Counted from the first letter of the stretch, positions 42,303 to 54,507 are shown. The stretch: DNA of 64,000 nt from Closterium sp. NIES-65 (GCA_948144175.1 CANXME010002001.1:331001-395000); one strand, 5' to 3'. The notes: generated from the sequence alone by a model not told the origin. Numbers and translations: made by a program.

Positions 42303-43349
42303 AGCCAGCTGCCCAACCGACAAAGAGATGTCAGGCCTCGTGTGAACAGCTGCATACAAGAGGCTGCCTACCAAGGACTGGAATTGCTGCTGCTCCTCAG
42401 CTTCAACCCCTTCATCCTCTGCAGCCTTTACAAGCTTGAATTCTGCAGGCAGGGGAGTTGCAACCTTGCGCTCATTCTCAATCCCATGCTTCTCCCCCAG
42501 CTCCTTGATGAACTTCTCCTGGTGCAGTTTCAACCAACTGTGATCTGGATCCCTCTCTACGTGCATCCCGAGGTAGTATTTTACCTTCCTAAGGTTCTTG
42601 CACTTGAAGTTCTCCATCAGCTGCAGCTGCACTTTCTGGATCTCCTTCATGCTGCTGCTGAAGAGAAGAATGTCGTCCACGTAGACCAGAAACAACACCA
42701 GCTTCTCTAAAATCCCGTTGAGGAATGCCGTTGATATGTCCATCTGGATAATGAACTTCCCACCAACGGCTGCATCTGCCAACAAGACACGAAGGGTAGG
42801 GGTTTTGGCAGTGGGAGCAAAGATCTCATTGAAGTCCCGCTTCTCCTTCTGCATAAACCCCTTAGCCACCAACCTACTCTTGTAGATGGTGACCTGCCCC
42901 TTGTCGTCAGTCTTGATCCTTAGCACCCACTTGCATTGTACCGCTTTCTTTCCCTCAGGCAGCACCACTACTTCCCAAGTCCCATTCTCCAGCAGGCTCT
43001 GGTACTCAGCATCCCTAGGAGCCAGCCATTTGTCCCTATCTGGTCCAGCTAATGCCTCCTCCATGCTAGCTGGTTCCTCTGGTGCAGGGGCAAGAAAACA
43101 GTACGCAGGCTCATCCTCCTCATCCGAGTCATAGCCATGCGGTAGAATCAGCAATGCCTCCTCGGTCCCAAGCTGCTGCTCCGCTACATCAGCTCCTGCA
43201 GTCAGCTTCTTAGTAGCCATACGGGTACGTCCTGGCCTGGAGACGGGTGTCTCCCACCCCTTCATAACAACACCCTTCGGCTTCTTAGTTTTCCCCTGCT
43301 GCTGCTCTCCTCCCTCGGATCCAGCAGCTCTACTAGTGCTACCGCTAGT
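42303..43349 (-). pseudogene. pol: R11: orphan F1 pol fragment (linker and partial RT)
   Basis: On the minus strand this runs from the Gly/Ser-rich linker (43349) through SRPGRTRMATKKL and RT to the RPDIS motif near 42330, with no LTR at either end. Inside RT a deletion joins the FLNGILE block to KLVLFLVYVDD, removing about 68 codons while keeping YVDD. The left end is fused to the truncated R5 LTR with at most one base of homology. The right end meets 25 bp of unmatched filler. It is a fragment carried in by a rearrangement rather than by transposition, since no target duplication is possible. The remaining frame is open but lacks essential RT segments. Confidence 0.87.
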
Positions 43350-43374
43350 TTAGCGGATTAAGCAGCTTAACTTT
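43350..43374. other. 25-bp filler at a rearrangement junction
   Basis: This stretch matches neither F1 pol on its left nor F1 LTR on its right. It has the appearance of filler DNA left by end-joining repair. Confidence 0.6.
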
Positions 43375-44047
43375 AGATGGAAGCTTTGCGGTTCGGTTGA
43401 ATCGATTGCGCAGATTCAGTTCTATCCAACTCGAAATTGTACTGTTTTGTTTGGTTGACTATAGTGTAGCACGGCAGGCACTACAGGGGTACAATTTAGG
43501 TGAAGGTTGGATGTTGTTTGTCTGTATCTGCTTGCTACAGGGCCAAGGGAAACCAGTGGAACCAGCATTTGGCTGGTTAGGCAAAGACAAATTAGGTTCT
43601 GTTTTTTAGGACTTGAACCTGGCTGTTGTTTTCCCAGGTTGGAAAAACAGAACCAGAGGTTGTTTACCAACCTACCACCTGCTGTTTTGTCCAACCAGGT
43701 TGGTTCTGTTGGTTGGAATTATTTGGGATCATCCCTGGTTGTTCCCAGGTTGATTCTCAAGGTCCTTGCTAGCAAGAACTATATGTTCCTTCTCTGTTTC
43801 TACCTGAATATAGTCAATTTGATTCAAGCGAATTCCTCCCTTCCTGGAATTTCGTTTCTACGCGGTGCGACGGCGGAATGCTGCACGAGTCAACGCTAGT
43901 ACGCTAGCACTCCAACGCTAGGCAAACGCTGTCCGAGCCATAACTTCATAATGGCAGAACTTTTCGCAAGGCAACTTGGCTCAATTTAAAGCTCTTGGAG
44001 TGAGCTTCGATATAGGAAATTCTCGGCTTAATCCGGTCGACAGTCTG
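43375..44047 (+). repeat. R12: 5'-truncated F1 LTR, left piece
   Basis: It begins inside the LTR at AGATGGAAGCTTTGC, so the first part of the LTR is missing. It is interrupted by R13 at 44048 and continues at 48647-48852. It belongs to the older LTR subgroup. Confidence 0.9.
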
Positions 44048-45121
44048 TGTTGGTGTAAGGGCCTAATAAACTCAAGCTATTAAGACTTTATCAAACTTAA
44101 AACCTCTCCTCGGGGTCACCTCCAAGGGTTCTTGGGTGCTTGGTACAAGACCAGCCCCTATCCTCGGGTCCGAGTTTGTAGAGAGAGGGATCAAGAGGGA
44201 CTTAGTCTAAACAGCAAGAGTACCTTGAACGTCGCGCAGCGTATCGTGCAGACTGTCGATCGGATTAAGCTGAGAATTTCCTATATCGAAGCTCTCTCCA
44301 AGAGCTTTGAAATGAACCAAGTTGCCTCGCGAAAAGTTCTGCCATTACGAAGTTATGGCTCGGACAGCGTTTGCCTAGCGTTAGAGTGCTAGCGTACTAG
44401 CGTTAACTCGGGTAGCATTCCGCCGTCGCACCGCGTAGAAACGAAATTCCAGGAAGGGAGGAATTCGCTTGAATCAAATTGACTACCTTCAGGTACAAAC
44501 AGAGAAGGAATAAATAGTTCTAGCTAGCAAAGACCTTGGGAATCAACCTGGGAACAACTAGAGATGATCCCAAATAATTCCAAGCAACAGAACCAACCTG
44601 GCTGGACAAAATAGCAGGTGGTAGGTTGGTAAACAACCTCTGGTTCTGTTTTTCCAACCTGGGAAAACAACAACCAGGTTCAGGTCCTAAAAACAGAACC
44701 TGTTTTGTCTCTGCCCAACCAGCCAAATGCTGGTTCCGCTGGTTTCCCCTGGCCCTGTAGCATGCAGATACAGACAAACAACATCCAACCTTCACCTAAA
44801 TTGTACCCCTATAGTGCCTGCCCTGCTACACTATAGTCAACCAAACAAAACAGTACAATTTCGAGTTGGATAGAACTGAATCTGCGCAATCAAGTAAGCC
44901 GAACCGCAAAGCTTCCATCTTGGGTTCCTTTGCGAGCTCGTCCTTTCTGCTTGTACTGTTCGTAGCGCGTACAATGTTGCGCCGAAGCGCACATTGTGCG
45001 AGTACCTGCAAATGCTTCAAGCATAAATTGCGAAAGCAAACAAACACACGAACATACCATTCATACGCAAATGCATTCGCACATGCATACTCGTACAAAC
45101 AGACGGCAAGATGTCGTGCAA
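44048..45121 (-). repeat. 3' LTR of R13, missing its outermost U3 end
   Basis: LTR from the TGTTGG edge (plus-strand left) to GTCGTGCAA, then fused to integrase sequence. The fusion point shares CAA with both parents. Confidence 0.9.
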
Positions 45122-47515
45122 CTTACTGCGGTAGGTCTTGGGGACGTGGGCGACTGCCATGCAACCGAACACCCTCAGCATGTCCACCGGCGGCTTCCTC
45201 CCAAGCCACCTCTCCAACGGCACCCACGAGTCATCCCCAACCTTTGTGAGTACCCTGTTCCTAGTGACGGTAGCGTGCCGAACAGCATGGGGCCACATCA
45301 AGTTGCCCAGCCCAGATTCTATGAGCAGCGCCCTAGCTGTCTCCAGAATTGTCCGGTTCGCCCGTTCTGCTACACCGTTGGACTGTGGGGTGTAAGCCGT
45401 GGTCAGCTCCCTCTGGATGCCCTGCTTCTTGAGCCAGGCCGTCATCTCAGCTCCAAGGAACTCACCACCCCGATCTGTCCTAATCCGCTTCACCACACAC
45501 TCCGCTTGCTTCTCCACAAACGGCAGCCAGTCGTCCCGAATCGTGGAGGCGGCGTGATCTTTTTGCTTCAGCGGATACGCCCACATTAGCCTGCTCCAGT
45601 CATCCACTATGGTTAGGAAGTACCGCTCCCCCTTGTGCCCTTGCACCGGCAGCGGCCCTACCAAGTCTATGTGGACCAGCTCCAACCGCTTTTTGCTCCT
45701 GCCAGCCACACTATGGAAGGGGAAACGGGTGAACTTTGAAAGGAGGCAAATTTCACAGTTATCATCGGGTGGTTGTCCGTTCAGCTTCAAGCCCTTAACG
45801 GCTCCATCCTTCTCCAGCTGCTTCAGCAAAGGCATTGCCACATGCCCCAAACGTCGGTGTGCAGTTGCCCAATCCGTCTCCCCAGATCTGGCCAACACTT
45901 TCACACCAACCCCTCCAACGGCGTTGCACTCCCCCTGGGATGCAGACCCCTCTCCAGCCTGCCCCCCACCGTGCCACGCCAGTGCCGGCAGCTGCCACAT
46001 AGATCTGTACACGTCCTTGCTCTCGTGCAGATCCCAAAGCACCCGATTGCCCAGCTTCCTCTTATAAGTGCGAGCCCCATCCGTGTTGGTGTTCACCCCA
46101 GCCTTGCTGAGCTTACGGAGGGAGATAAGGTTGGCCTTCAGATCGGGGACGAGCAGAACGTCGTGCAGCACCACCGGCTTGCCATCCGCTCCCTTAAACG
46201 CAGCTCGTCCCGCACCAGCCACCTTCAACATGTGTCCAGAGGTAGAGCACACCTCGTTAATCGGTGCAGCACGTACGTTATCCAGCAGGTCCTTGCGCGG
46301 CGTCATTGTCCAAGCAGCGCCTGTGTCCAACACCCAATAGTCCAGGGGGTGCAGCTCTGCTCCAACCTTAGCAGATGCGTCTCCTTGCTCCCCCTTGTCT
46401 CCCATATGGAAGAATTGGCCCGCGGTGCGCTCCTTCTTCTCCGCACCGCCATTGCCCTTCGGGTTGTTGTCGGACGAATCAGCGACCATGTTGGCGCCGT
46501 TTTTCTGGTTCCTCCGCGCGCCGCCATCCTGGTGACGATTCTGGGGGGTCCATCCATCGGGTTTCTTATAGCACAAAAACCAGGGGTGCCCTTCCTTCTC
46601 ACAATACCAGCAACTCCCTTTCATTTTGCCACCAGCACCCGACTTGCCCCCACGTCCAGATTTCGCACCGCGACCCCAAACGGTACCTCCTTGTTGGTCG
46701 TTGGAGTCGTCGTCCTTCTTTGCACCGCGTCCATCACCACCGAAGCCACGTCATTTGCCACGTCGGCTCCCTTGCGTCCCGTAGCCGCTGCTGCCGTCGT
46801 CTCCACCCCTCAGTTGGCAGCGACGGAAGTCCTCCTCCAGAGTCTTCGTCCGCACCCACTCGAGCGTCCACAAGCTCTGGTTCTGCGGCAGGCTCAATCC
46901 GCTTGTGAATTGAAGCCACGATTCCGGCAGCAGCGAGAGCATCTTCAGGCACTTGGTCTGCTCCGGGTAGGTGATTCCCGCGATCGCCAGCTTCGCGTAG
47001 AGATCACGCATCTTGTCCAGGATGGGTTGTACCGGCTCTCCCTCGCTTAGGCGCAACGCGGACAGCTCCTTCTCCGTCATGAGCGTCGCAGCGACGGAGG
47101 TAGGGGTGTGCAGCTCCTTCAACACCGTCCACGCCTTCGGACCGCACTGAACCTCCGGCAGCAGGTGCATGACGTGGTGACGCTGGTTCAGCTCCAAACT
47201 CTGCGACATCAAAAAGTAGCCAGCCGAGGCGCGCTCGTCCCAATCTTCCTGAAGGGCGGGGTCACTCGGTCTAGGCTCCTCCCCAATCATTAGTTTCAGC
47301 AAACCGATCTGACGGAAATAAAGTTGCATTTTCCAGGCCCAATCATCATAGCCCTCACCATTGAACTTCTCGACGGTGAAGTTTTTCAGCACCTCCTTGA
47401 TCAGCGAGCCCTGGCTTGTTCGCGCTCCCCTTGGCGCAGAAACACCAGAATCATGGCTGCCGCTACGATCTTGGGCTGAAGATTCACCAGCTACCGCCAA
47501 GGTGTTGCCCGCCAT
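45122..47515 (-). pseudogene. gag-pol: R13 gag-pol, truncated within integrase
   Basis: It starts at ATG 47515, encodes Gag with the usual N-terminus, and meets a TGA (at 46753-46751) where other copies have a Gly codon in the Gly/Arg tract. The same frame is then open from 46748 through zinc knuckle, protease (DTGAAWT) and integrase with the zinc domain and the full D, D and E core. It is cut after the KTYRSKL motif by fusion to the LTR. RT and RNase H are missing. If read as two pieces it could at most give a Gag fragment of about 254 residues. It is a close relative of the R7 gag, sharing the TLMTEKELS variant. Confidence 0.92.
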
Positions 47516-47561
47516 AGCTACCTATAACGAGGATCACTATAACGCCGCTCTAATACAAGCT

Positions 47562-48646
47562 TGTTGGTGTAAGGGCCTAATAAACTCAAGCTATTATCAA
47601 ACTTAAAACCTCTCCTCGGAGTCACCTCCAAGGGTCCTTGGGTGCCTGGTACAAGACCAGCCCCTATCCTCGGGTCCGAGTTTATAGAGAGAGGGATCAA
47701 GAGAAACTTAGTCAAAACAGCAAGAGTACCTTGAACGTCGCGCAGCGTATCGTGCAGACCGTCAATCGGATTAAGCTGAGAATTTCCTATATCGAAGCTC
47801 TCTCCAAGAGCTTTAAAATGAACCAAGTTGCCTCACGAAAAGTTCTGCCATTACGAAGTTATGGCTCGGACAGTGTTTGCCTAGCGTTGGAGTGCTAGCG
47901 TACTAGCGTTGACTCGGGTAGCATTCCGCCGTCGCACCGCGTAGAAACGAAATTCCAGGAAGGGAGGAATTCGCTTGAATCAAATTGACTATCTTCAGGT
48001 ACAACCAGAGAAGGAATAAATAGTTCTAGCTAGCAAGGACCTTGGGAATCAACCTGGGAACAACCAGGGATGATCCCAAATAATTCCAAGCAACAGAACC
48101 AACCTGGCTGGACAAAATAGCAGGTGGTAGGTTGGTGAACAACCTCTGGTTCTGTTTTTCCAACCTGGGAAAACAACAACCAGGTTCAGGTCCTAAAAAC
48201 AGAACCTGTTTTGTCTTTGCCCAACCAGCCAAATGCTGGTTCCGTTGGTTTCCCCTGGCCCTGTAGCATGCAGATACAGACAAACAACATCCAACCTTCA
48301 CCTAAATTGTACCCCTATAGTGCCTGCCCTGCTACACTATAGTCAACCAAACAAAACAGTACAATTTCGAGTTAGATAGAACTGAATCTGCGCAATCAAG
48401 TAAGCCGAACCGCAAAGCTTCCATCTTGTGTTCCTTTGCGAGCTCGTCCTTTCTGCTTGTACTGTTCGTAGCGCGTACAATGTTGCGCCGAAGCGCACAT
48501 TGTGCGAGTACCTGCAAATGCTTCAAGCGAAAATTGCGAAAGCAAACAAACACACGAACATACCATTCACACGCAAATGCATTCGCACACGCATACTCGT
48601 ACAAACAGACGGCAGGATGTCGTGCAATGTGAATTTGCACCCAACA
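47562..48646 (-). repeat. 5' LTR of R13
   Basis: 1,085 bp with family edges. It lacks the AAGACTT stretch after the left edge seen in most copies. Followed on minus by the mutated PBS and gag. Confidence 0.92.
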
Positions 48647-48852
48647 GTCTGCACGATACGCTGCGCGACGTTCAAGGTACTCTTGTTACTTTGACTAAGT
48701 CATTCTTGATCCCTCTCTCTACAAACTCGGACCCGAGGATAGGGGCTGGTCTTGTACCAGGCATCTAAGGACCCTTGGAGGTTACCCCGAGGAGAGGTTT
48801 TAAGTTTGATAAAGTCTTAATAGCTTGAGTTTGTTAGGCCCTTATACCAACA
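48647..48852 (+). repeat. R12 LTR, right piece
   Basis: It continues the LTR interrupted by R13 (first five bases are the GTCTG duplication) and ends TTATACCAACA at 48852. The next bases are not F1 sequence. Confidence 0.9.
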
Positions 48853-48963
48853 GGTATAACGGGAATAGTCGTCATTGACCACCAAAAAGAAGCTCTCCCT
48901 CTAGGGCCCAAGGCGAAGGGTGGGGCCCTAGACGTATAAGCTGAAAGGGTGCGGTGGCCAGCC
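48853..48963. other. 111-bp non-F1 spacer with a perfect hairpin
   Basis: This is one of the very few stretches in the interior not explained by F1, F2 or F3. It contains a perfect 10-bp inverted repeat TCTAGGGCCC / GGGCCCTAGA (48900-48909 and 48923-48932) around a 13-nt loop. There is no ORF and no recognisable RNA gene. It may be the only surviving host DNA between insertions. Confidence 0.6.
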
Positions 48964-50047
48964 AAATTCACATTGCACGACATCCTGCCGTCTGTTTGTA
49001 CGAGTATGCGTGTGCGAATGCATTTGCGTGTGAATGGTATGCTTGTGTGTTTGTTTGCTTTCGCAATTTTCGCTTGAAGCATTTGCAGGTACTCGCAAAA
49101 TGTGCGCTTCGGCATAACATTGTACGCGCTATGAACAGTACAAGCAGAAAGGATGAGCTCGCAAAGGAACCCAAGATGGAAGCTTTGCAGTTCGGCTTAC
49201 TTGATTGCGCAGATTCAGTTCTATCCAACTCGAAACTGTACTGTTTTGTTTGGTTGACTATAGTGTAGCAGGGCAGGCACTATAGGGGTACAATTTAGGT
49301 GAAGGTTGGATGTTGTTTGTCTGTATCTGCATGCTACAGGGCCAGGGGAAACCAGCGGAACCAGCATTTGGCTGGTTGGGCAAAGACAAAACAGGTTCTG
49401 TTTTTAGGACCTGAACCTGGTTGTTGTTTTCCCAGGTTGGAAAAACAGAACCAGAGGTTGTTCACCAACCTATCACCTGCTATTTTGTCCAGCCAGGTTG
49501 GTTCTGTTGCTTGGAATTATTTGGGATCATCCCTGGTTGTTCCCAGGTTGATTCCCAAGGTCCTTGCTAGCTAGAGCTATTTATTCCTTCTCTGTTTGTA
49601 CCTGAATATAGTGAAATTGATTCAGGCGAATTCCTTCCTTGCTGGAATTTCGTTTTCTACGCGGTGCGACGGCGGAATGCTACCCGAGTCAACGCTAGTA
49701 CGCTAGCACTCCAACGCTAGGCTAACGCTGTCCGAGCCATAACTTCGTAATGGCAGAAATTTTCGCGAGGCAACTTGGCTTATTTTAAAGCTCTTAGAGT
49801 GAGCTTCGATATAGGAAATTCTCAGCTTAATCCGATCGACGGTCTGCACGATACGCTGCGCGACGTTCAAGGTACTCTTGCTGTTTTGACTAAGTCCCTC
49901 TTGATCCCTCTCTCTACAAACTCGGACCCGAGGATAGGGGCTGGTCTTGTACCAGGCACCCAAGGACCCTTGGAGGTGACCCCGAGGAGAGGTTTTAAGT
50001 GTGATAAAGTCTTAATAGCTTGAGTTTATTAGGCCCTTACACCAACA
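48964..50047 (+). repeat. 5' LTR of R14 (first 10 bp missing)
   Basis: It starts at AAATTCACATTGCACG instead of TGTTGGGTGC and ends TACACCAACA. It is followed by the PBS. It pairs by shared variants with the LTR at 60266-61359. Confidence 0.93.
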
Positions 50048-50050
50048 AGC

Positions 50051-50062
50051 TGGTATCAGAGC
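50051..50062 (+). other. Primer-binding site of R14
   Basis: TGGTATCAGAGC, three bases after the LTR. Consensus match. Confidence 0.94.
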
Positions 50063-50093
50063 TGCGTTATAGTGATCCTCGATATAGGTAGCT

Positions 50094-53000
50094 ATGGCGG
50101 GCAACACCTCGGCGGTAGCTGATGAATCTTCAGCCCAAGATCGTAGCGGCAGCCATGATTCTGGTGTTTCTGCGCCAAGGGGAGCGCGAACAAGCCAGGG
50201 CTCGCTGATCAAGGAGGTGCTGAAAAACTTCACCGTCGAGAAGTTCAATGGTGAGGGCTATGATGATTGGGCCTGGAAAATGCAACTTTATTTCCGTCAA
50301 ATCGGATTGCTGAAACTAATGATTGGGGAGGAGCCTAGACCGAGTGACCCCGCCCTTCAGGAAGATTGGGACGAGCGCGCCTCGGCTGGCTACTACTTGA
50401 TGTCGCAGAGTTTGGAGCTGAACCAGCGTCACCACGTCATGCACCTGCTGCCGGAGGTTGAGTGCGGTCCGAAGGCGTGGACCGTGTTGAAGGAGCTGCA
50501 CGCCCCGACCTCCGTTGTTGCAACATTGATGCTGGAGAGGGAGCTGTCCGCGTTGCGACTGAGCGAGGGAGAGCCGGTGCAACCTGTCCTGGACAAATTG
50601 CGCGACCTCTACGCGAAGTTGGCGATCGCGGGAATCACCTACCCGGAGCAGACCAAGTGCCTGAAGATGCTCTCGCTGCTGCCGGAATCGTGGCTTCAAT
50701 TTACGAGCGGATTGAGCCTGCCGCAGAACCAGAGCTTGTGGACGCTCGAGTGGGTGCGGACGAAGATTCTGGAGGAGGACTTCCGTCGCCGCCAACTGAG
50801 GGGTGGAGACGACGGCAGCAGCGGCTACGGGATGCAAGGGAGCCGACGTGGCAAAGGACGTGGCTTCGGTGGTGCTGGACGCGGTGCAAAGAAAGACGAC
50901 GACTCCAACGACCAACAAGGAGGTACCGGTTGGGGTCGCGGTGCGAAATCTGGACGTGGGGGCAAGTCGGGTGCTGGTGGCAAAATGAAAGGGAGTTGCT
51001 GGTATTGTGAGAAGGAAGGGCACCCCTGGTTTTTGTGCTATAAGAAACCCGATGGATGGACCCCCCAGAATCGTCACCAGGATGGCGGCGCGCGGAGGAA
51101 CCAGAAAAACGGCGCCAACATGGTCGCTGATTCGTCCGACAACAACCCGAAGGGCAACGGCGGTGCGGAGAAGAAGAAGGAGCGCACCGCGGGCCAATTC
51201 TTCCATATGGGAGACAAGGGGGAGCAAGGAGACGCATCTGCTAAGGCTGGAGCAGAGCTGCACCCCCTGGACTATTGGGTGTTGGACACAGGCGCTGCTT
51301 GGACAATGACGCCGCGCAAGGACCTGCTGGACGACGTACGCGCTGCACCGATTAATGAGGTGTGCTCTGCCTCTGGACACATGTTGAAGGTGGCTGGTGC
51401 GGGACGAGCTGCATTTAAGGGAGCGGATGGCAAGCCGGTGGTGCTGCACGACGTTCTCCTCGTCCCCGACCTGAAGGCCAACCTCATCTCCCTCCGTAAG
51501 CTTGGCAAGGCTGAGGTGAACACCAACACGGATGGGGCTCGCACTTATAAGGGGAAGCTGGGCAATCGGGTGCTTTGGGATCTGCACGAGAGCACGGACG
51601 TGTACAGATCCATGTGGCAGCTACCGGCGCTGGCGTGGCACGGTGGGGGGCAGGTTGGAGAGGGGTCTGCATCCCAGGGGGAGTGCAACGCCGTTGGAGG
51701 GGTTGGTGTGAAAGTGTCGGCCAGATCTGGGGAGACAGATTGGGCAACTGCACACCGACGTTTGGGGCATGTGGCAATGCCTTTGCTGAAGCAGCTGGAG
51801 AAGGATGAAGCCGTTAAGGGCTTAAAGCTGAACGGACAACCACCCGATGATAACTGTGAAATTTGCCTCCTTTCAAAGTTCACCCGTTTCCCCTTCCATA
51901 GTGTGGCTGGCAGGAGCAAGAAGCCGTTAGAGCTGGTCCACATGGACTTGGTGGGGCCGCTGCCGGTGCAAGGGCACAAGGGGGAGCGGTACTTCCTAAC
52001 CATAGTGGATGACTGGAGCAGGCTAATGTGGGCGTATCCGCTGAAGCAGAAAGATCACGCCGCCTCCACGATTCGGGACGATTGGCTGCCGTTCGTGGAG
52101 AAGCAAGCGGAGTGTGTGGTGAAGCGGATTAGGACAGATCGGGGTGGTGAGTTCCTTGGAGCTGAGATGACGGCCTGGCTCAAGAAGCAGGGCATCCAGA
52201 GGGAGCTGACCACGGCTTACACCCCACAGTCTAACGGTGTAGCAGAACGGGCGAACCGGACAATTCTGGAGACAGCTAGGGCGCTGCTCATAGAATCTGG
52301 GCTGGGCAACTCCATGTGGCCCCATGCTGTTCGGCACGCTACTGTCGCTAGGAACAGGGTACTCACAAAGGTTGGGGATGACTCGTGGGTGCCGTTGGAG
52401 AGGTGGCTTGGGAGGAAGCCGCCGGTTGACATGCTGCGGGTGTTCGGTTGCATGGCAGTCGCCCACGTCCCCAAGACCTACCGCAGTAAGTTGGGGGCGA
52501 GTGCAATCTGGTGTGTGCATTTGGGGCTGGCTGCTGAGAGCAAGGGATGGCTGCTGTGGGAACCTTCCAAGGGTGTGTTGTTTGACAGCAGGGATGTGAA
52601 GTTTGTTGAGGGCATGATGTATGGGAGCTGGGAGAAACAGCCGGAGGCCAGGGTGTCCCAGCAGATGGAGCAGATCACCATGCAGCTGGACCTGACTCCT
52701 AGTGTGTGGGAGGAGGGAGAGGAGGCAGCTGCAAAAGGTGGTGCTGGAGAGAAGGTGCAGGAGGCACCTGCCGGTGAAAACAATGGTGTGGAGACTAGCG
52801 GTAGCACTAGTGGAGCTGCTGGATCCGAGGGAGGAGAGCAGCAGCAGGGGAAAACTAAGAAGCCGAAGGGTGTTGTTATGAAGGGATGGGAGACACCCGT
52901 CTCCAGGCCAGGACGTACCCGTATGGCTACTAAGAAGCTGACTGCAGGAGCTGATGTAGCGGAGCAGCAGCTTGGGACCGAGGAGGCATTGCTGATTCTA

Positions 53001-54507
53001 CCGCATGGCTATGACCCGGATGAGGAGGATCAACCTGCGTACTGTTTTCTTGCCCCTGCACCAGAGGAACCAGCTAGCATGGAGGAGGCATTAGCTGGAC
53101 CAGATAGGGACAAATGGCTAGCTTCCAGGGATGCTGAGTACCAGAGCCTGCTGGAGAATGGGACTTGGGAACTAGTGGTGCTGCCTGAGGGAAAGAAAGC
53201 GGTACAATGCAAGTGGGTGCTAAGGATCAAGACTGACGACAAGGGGCAGGTCACCATCTACAAGAGTAGGTTGGTGGCTAAGGGGTTTATGCAGAAGGAG
53301 AAGCGGGACTTCAATGAGATCTTTGCTCCCACTGCCAAACCCCCTACCCTTCGTGTCTTGTTGGCAGATGCAGCCGTTAGTGGGAAGTTCATTATCCAGA
53401 TGGACATATCAACGGCATTTCTCAACGGGATTTTAGAGGAGGAGGTGTTCATGACGCAGCCACCTGGGTATGAGGATGGTACGGGCAGGGTGTGCAAGCT
53501 GAAAAAGTCCATCTACGGCTTGAAGCAGGCGCCACGCTGCTGGTACCAGAAGTTGGCAGCTGTTTTAGAGGAGATGGGATTCAGGACCAGCAGCTGTGAT
53601 GAGAGCCTCTTTCTCAAGGGGGAGGGGGAGAAGCTGGTGCTGTTTCTGGTCTATGTGGACGACATTCTTCTCTTTAGCAGCAGCATGAAGGAGATCCAGA
53701 AGGTGCAGCAGCAGCTGATGGAGAACTTCAAGTGCAAGAACCTTGGGGAGGTAAAGTACTACCTCGGGATGCACGTGGAGAGGGATCTGGATCACAGGTG
53801 GTTGAAGCTGCACCAGGAGAAGTTCATCAAGGAGCTTGGGGAGAAGTACGGGATTGAGAATGAGCGCAAGGTTGCAACTCCCCTGCCAGCAGAATTCAAG
53901 CTTGTGAAAGCTGCAGAGGATGAAGGGGTTGAAGCCGAGGAGCAGCAGCAATTTCAGTCCTTGGTGGGCAGCCTCTTGTATGCAGCAGTTCACACGAGAC
54001 CCGACATCTCTTTCTCGGTTGGGCAGCTGGCTAGGGTAGTGCAGAATCCATCAGAGGAGCAGGTGGATGCAGCTGAGCGTGTGGTGAAGTATCTGAACTC
54101 TCACCCAAGCATTGGAGTTCAATACTCCGCATCTGCACAGGTGAAGCAGAAAGGGGTTGAGGTGCTGAAAGAGAAGGGGGAGAGGCTTGGAGAAGGCAAG
54201 CTTTTTCTCACTTGCTTTACTGATGCTACGTGGGCCTCTGAGAAGGAGGATTCCTCATCTGTGGGAGGATACATCTGCGTAGTTGGGGGAGGACCGGTTA
54301 GTTGGAGGTCAAAGAAGCAGACGGAGACAGCACTCTCTTCCGTGGAATCAGAGTACATGGCGATGTTCCATGGGGTGAAGGAGGTGATTTGGCTGAGGAA
54401 GCTGTTGGAGGAGATTGGCCAGGAGCAAAAGGTTGCTACGCCGCTGTTTTGTGATAGCAAGGGAGCTCTTGGGATGGCCAGGAACGCTGTGCTTCATGGG
54501 CTGAATA
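50094..54507 (+). pseudogene. gag-pol: R14 gag-pol, open but truncated in RNase H
   Basis: From ATG 50094 the frame is open for about 1,471 codons with all motifs of the intact R10 protein at the same positions: zinc knuckle near 302-315, D398-T-G, integrase D618/D682/E718 and Y1187-V-D-D. It breaks off in RNase H right after the HGLN motif, where LTR sequence starts (54508), and reads 26 more codons into that LTR. The last ~55 residues, including the HQQPAD motif, the family stop and the polypurine tract, are missing. No other stop or frameshift is present. It could still make Gag, protease, integrase and RT in one chain, but its own 3' end is gone. Confidence 0.92.

Larger units (their letters stand above)
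44048..48646 (-). mobile_element. R13: minus-strand F1 element with a large internal deletion, inserted in LTR R12
   Basis: It is bounded by perfect GTCTG repeats (44043-44047 and 48647-48651). The 5' LTR (47562-48646) and gag through most of integrase remain. Everything from the integrase C-terminus through RT, RNase H, the polypurine tract and the first ~20 bp of the 3' LTR is deleted. The PBS (47547-47558) has two mismatches from consensus. Confidence 0.93.

Noticed and set aside
48900-48932. Rho-independent terminator or tRNA-like structure
   Set aside because: It is a hairpin without a T-run, in a eukaryotic context, and no tRNA arms or conserved boxes are visible.
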